This document shows positions 62,483-64,000 of a stretch of DNA of 64,000 nt, one piece after another (position 1 is the stretch's first letter; each line of letters starts with the position of its first letter). The notes under the pieces are model-generated. The model had not been told where the DNA came from. It did no database searches and saw only the letters and a list, made by a program, of their open reading frames with translations. The stretch is taken from positions 77,678 to 141,677 of the forward strand of contig CAOJEH010000001.1 of assembly GCA_948434005.1 (NCBI GenBank), read 5' to 3'. A program made the translations under genes and the position numbers. The DNA is from an uncultured Mycoplasmatota bacterium (GTDB lineage Bacteria; Bacillota_I; Bacilli_A; RF39; UBA660).

Positions 62483-64000
62483 ATGCAGTGGGTATTGAAT
62501 TTTGATAAAGAGAACAAATTTAAATATATATTATACAATCTAATGGTTGTATTTGGTGATGTTTTAATGATTTTTCCAGGAGTTTTAATAGGAAAAATAG
62601 TTGATAACGGGATTGTTGGTGGAGATAAAACGATTATTTTACCACTTTCTATAATGGTTATAGGGATTGTATTAGTTAGTGTGTTCTTTTCTTATATTGG
62701 TGTAATACTATTAAATCGTTGGGGCTATCGTTTAGCTAAGAAATTAAGAATAGTAATGTATAAAAAACTAAATGAACTTGATTCTAATTTCTATAATGAA
62801 AACCCTTTAGGGGAATTAACTACAATATTTTCAGATACACATAGAATTAGAGAAAATATGTGCTTTACAGTAAAAACCGTTTTAGCAGCTGTTCTACGTT
62901 TTTTTGGTGCTTTAATATATTGTTTTACAATTAATCCTAAACTTACACTAATTATATCTATTCCACTTCCTATACTTTTTTATTTTTCAAATAGATATTT
63001 AAAAACTTCTAAAGAAAACTATCAAGATAAAAGAGAATACTTATCAAAATTTAACAACTTTATCCAAGAAAATATCGATTCAAATAGATTAGTTAAAAAT
63101 TATGGAACTGAAAAAGAAGAAATAAATAAATTCAAAAAGAAAAATAGGATTCTAAAAAATAAAAATTTAAAGATTAGATATAAATTCATTAATTATAATA
63201 TAACTACAGTAGCGCTTAATGAGCTAATATGCGCTTTACTTGTATTTTTTGGATTTTTATTTGTTATGATGAAAGAAATAACAGTTGGAGAATGGTTAAT
63301 TTTTGATTCTTTAATTTGGTGTTTAAGAACTCCTTTTGAAAATGCCAGTGTACTTATGGATGATTGGCAAAATTTTGGTGTTGCATTAAAAAAGATTAAA
63401 TGGATTTTAAGTAGAAAACCTACTATTTTAGACGGTAATTTAGAATTAAATGGTGAACATATAGAAATAGAATTTAAAAATGTATGTTTAAAATATGATA
63501 AAGATTATAGTTTGAAAGACTTTAATATGCATATTCTTCCAGGAAAGACTTATGCTTTGATTGGTTCTATCGGTAGTGGAAAATCATCCATTGCTAGATT
63601 ACTTCTTAGATTAGAAGATGCAACTGAAGGGGAAATACTTATTAATGGAAAAGATATAAAAGAGTATAAAATAAGTTCTTTAAGAAGATATTTTGGTTAT
63701 GTTACCCAAACACCTTTCTTATTTTCAGATACAATAAAAAATAATATTAGTTTTAGTAATGATAAATTAAATGATGAAGAAATTATTAAATACATAAAAC
63801 TTGCTAAAGCAGATTATATTCTTAATTTTAAAGATGGAATAGATGAAATAATAGGAGAAGGAGGAGTAGATTTATCAGGTGGAGAAAAACAAAGATTATC
63901 TCTTGCTCGTACATTAGCTAAGAATCCTAGTCTATTAATACTAGATGACATTACTTCAGCACTAGATTTTGAAACTGAACTAGAGGTTACAGAAAATATA
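62483..64000 (+). CDS. ABC exporter subunit, partial (runs off the window)
   Basis: The frame is open from ATG 62483 to the window end (506 codons). The N-terminal half has six membrane helices (exporter type I fold; WGYRLAKKLRIVMYKKL coupling region). The ATPase domain has Walker A GSIGSGKSS, signature DLSGGEKQR and Walker B LLILDDITSALD. The catalytic Glu after Walker B is Asp, as in the degenerate-site subunit of heterodimeric exporters, so a partner gene is expected just beyond the window. Only the last part of the ATPase domain is missing. Confidence 0.88.
   Translation, partial: MQWVLNFDKENKFKYILYNLMVVFGDVLMIFPGVLIGKIVDNGIVGGDKTIILPLSIMVIGIVLVSVFFSYIGVILLNRWGYRLAKKLRIVMYKKLNELDSNFYNENPLGELTTIFSDTHRIRENMCFTVKTVLAAVLRFFGALIYCFTINPKLTLIISIPLPILFYFSNRYLKTSKENYQDKREYLSKFNNFIQENIDSNRLVKNYGTEKEEINKFKKKNRILKNKNLKIRYKFINYNITTVALNELICALLVFFGFLFVMMKEITVGEWLIFDSLIWCLRTPFENASVLMDDWQNFGVALKKIKWILSRKPTILDGNLELNGEHIEIEFKNVCLKYDKDYSLKDFNMHILPGKTYALIGSIGSGKSSIARLLLRLEDATEGEILINGKDIKEYKISSLRRYFGYVTQTPFLFSDTIKNNISFSNDKLNDEEIIKYIKLAKADYILNFKDGIDEIIGEGGVDLSGGEKQRLSLARTLAKNPSLLILDDITSALDFETELEVTENI

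Noticed and set aside
1-64000. CRISPR arrays, insertion sequences, integrases, rRNA
   Set aside because: No regularly spaced direct repeats, transposase or integrase motifs, or rRNA segments were seen anywhere in the window.

Overview
The window is about 64 kb of very AT-rich, gene-dense DNA. It comes from a low-GC Gram-positive lineage, most likely an uncultured, probably host-associated member of class Bacilli (Erysipelotrichia/RF39-like). This rests on gene order and content: rplI-dnaB-walJ-rlmH, ywiB-argS-rpoE, prfA-prmC, murA-rpiB-ywzB-spoIIQ-spoIIID-mbl, ftsEX with a PcsB-like hydrolase, sporulation regulators, AGGAGG-type ribosome binding sites and intrinsic terminators throughout. The species cannot be named from the sequence. 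I saw no rRNA, tRNA, CRISPR array, transposase or prophage.

Layout. 1-8.4 kb: end of rplI, dnaB, an M23/LysM/G5 cell-wall enzyme, walJ, rlmH and ung on the plus strand, then convergent pta, lemA and a class A PBP. 8.5-16.2 kb: translation and transcription housekeeping (argS, delta subunit, RF1, prmC) followed by spoIIR and an MntP/YtaF protein. 16.3-23.6 kb: a Nudix hydrolase, murA, L31, rpiB, spoIIQ, spoIIID, an MreB-family gene and a TagO/WecA-like enzyme. 23.7-26.5 kb: a complete agr-type quorum-sensing locus: agrA and agrC on plus, agrB and a 40-residue agrD on minus, meeting at a shared terminator. 26.7-31.4 kb: csp, hpf, an MFS protein and secA.

31.5-38.8 kb is the accessory stretch. 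A SAM-binding-type protein is followed by an operon of YjbR, Nudix (frameshifted), Nudix-HIT fusion, an unknown, Nudix, and another unknown. Then comes a multi-spanning membrane protein gene with a G9 tract and an in-frame stop, and a predicted minus-strand small RNA. 38.9-41.8 kb: prfB with its programmed frameshift and two tandem YitT genes. 41.9-46.3 kb: a large surface subtilase with leucine-rich repeats, whose membrane-targeting segment is out of frame at an A8 tract. 46.4-50 kb: ftsE-ftsX-pcsB and a TPR protein. 50-55 kb: a Cys-rich protein, a double-domain glycosyltransferase, a stand-alone primase-type zinc-finger protein and a nucleotidyltransferase. 55.4-60.1 kb: a 1574-residue surface protein (NPCBM, transglutaminase-like core, F5/8C, Ig-like repeats, C-terminal anchor). 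60.2-64 kb: flavin reductase-rubredoxin, an SDR, a PH-domain protein and the start of an ABC exporter.

The most notable observations are the agr locus with its small peptide gene, three accessory or surface genes broken at or near homopolymer tracts (phase variation, decay or assembly error), the Nudix/HIT operon, and the candidate small RNA at 38.7 kb.
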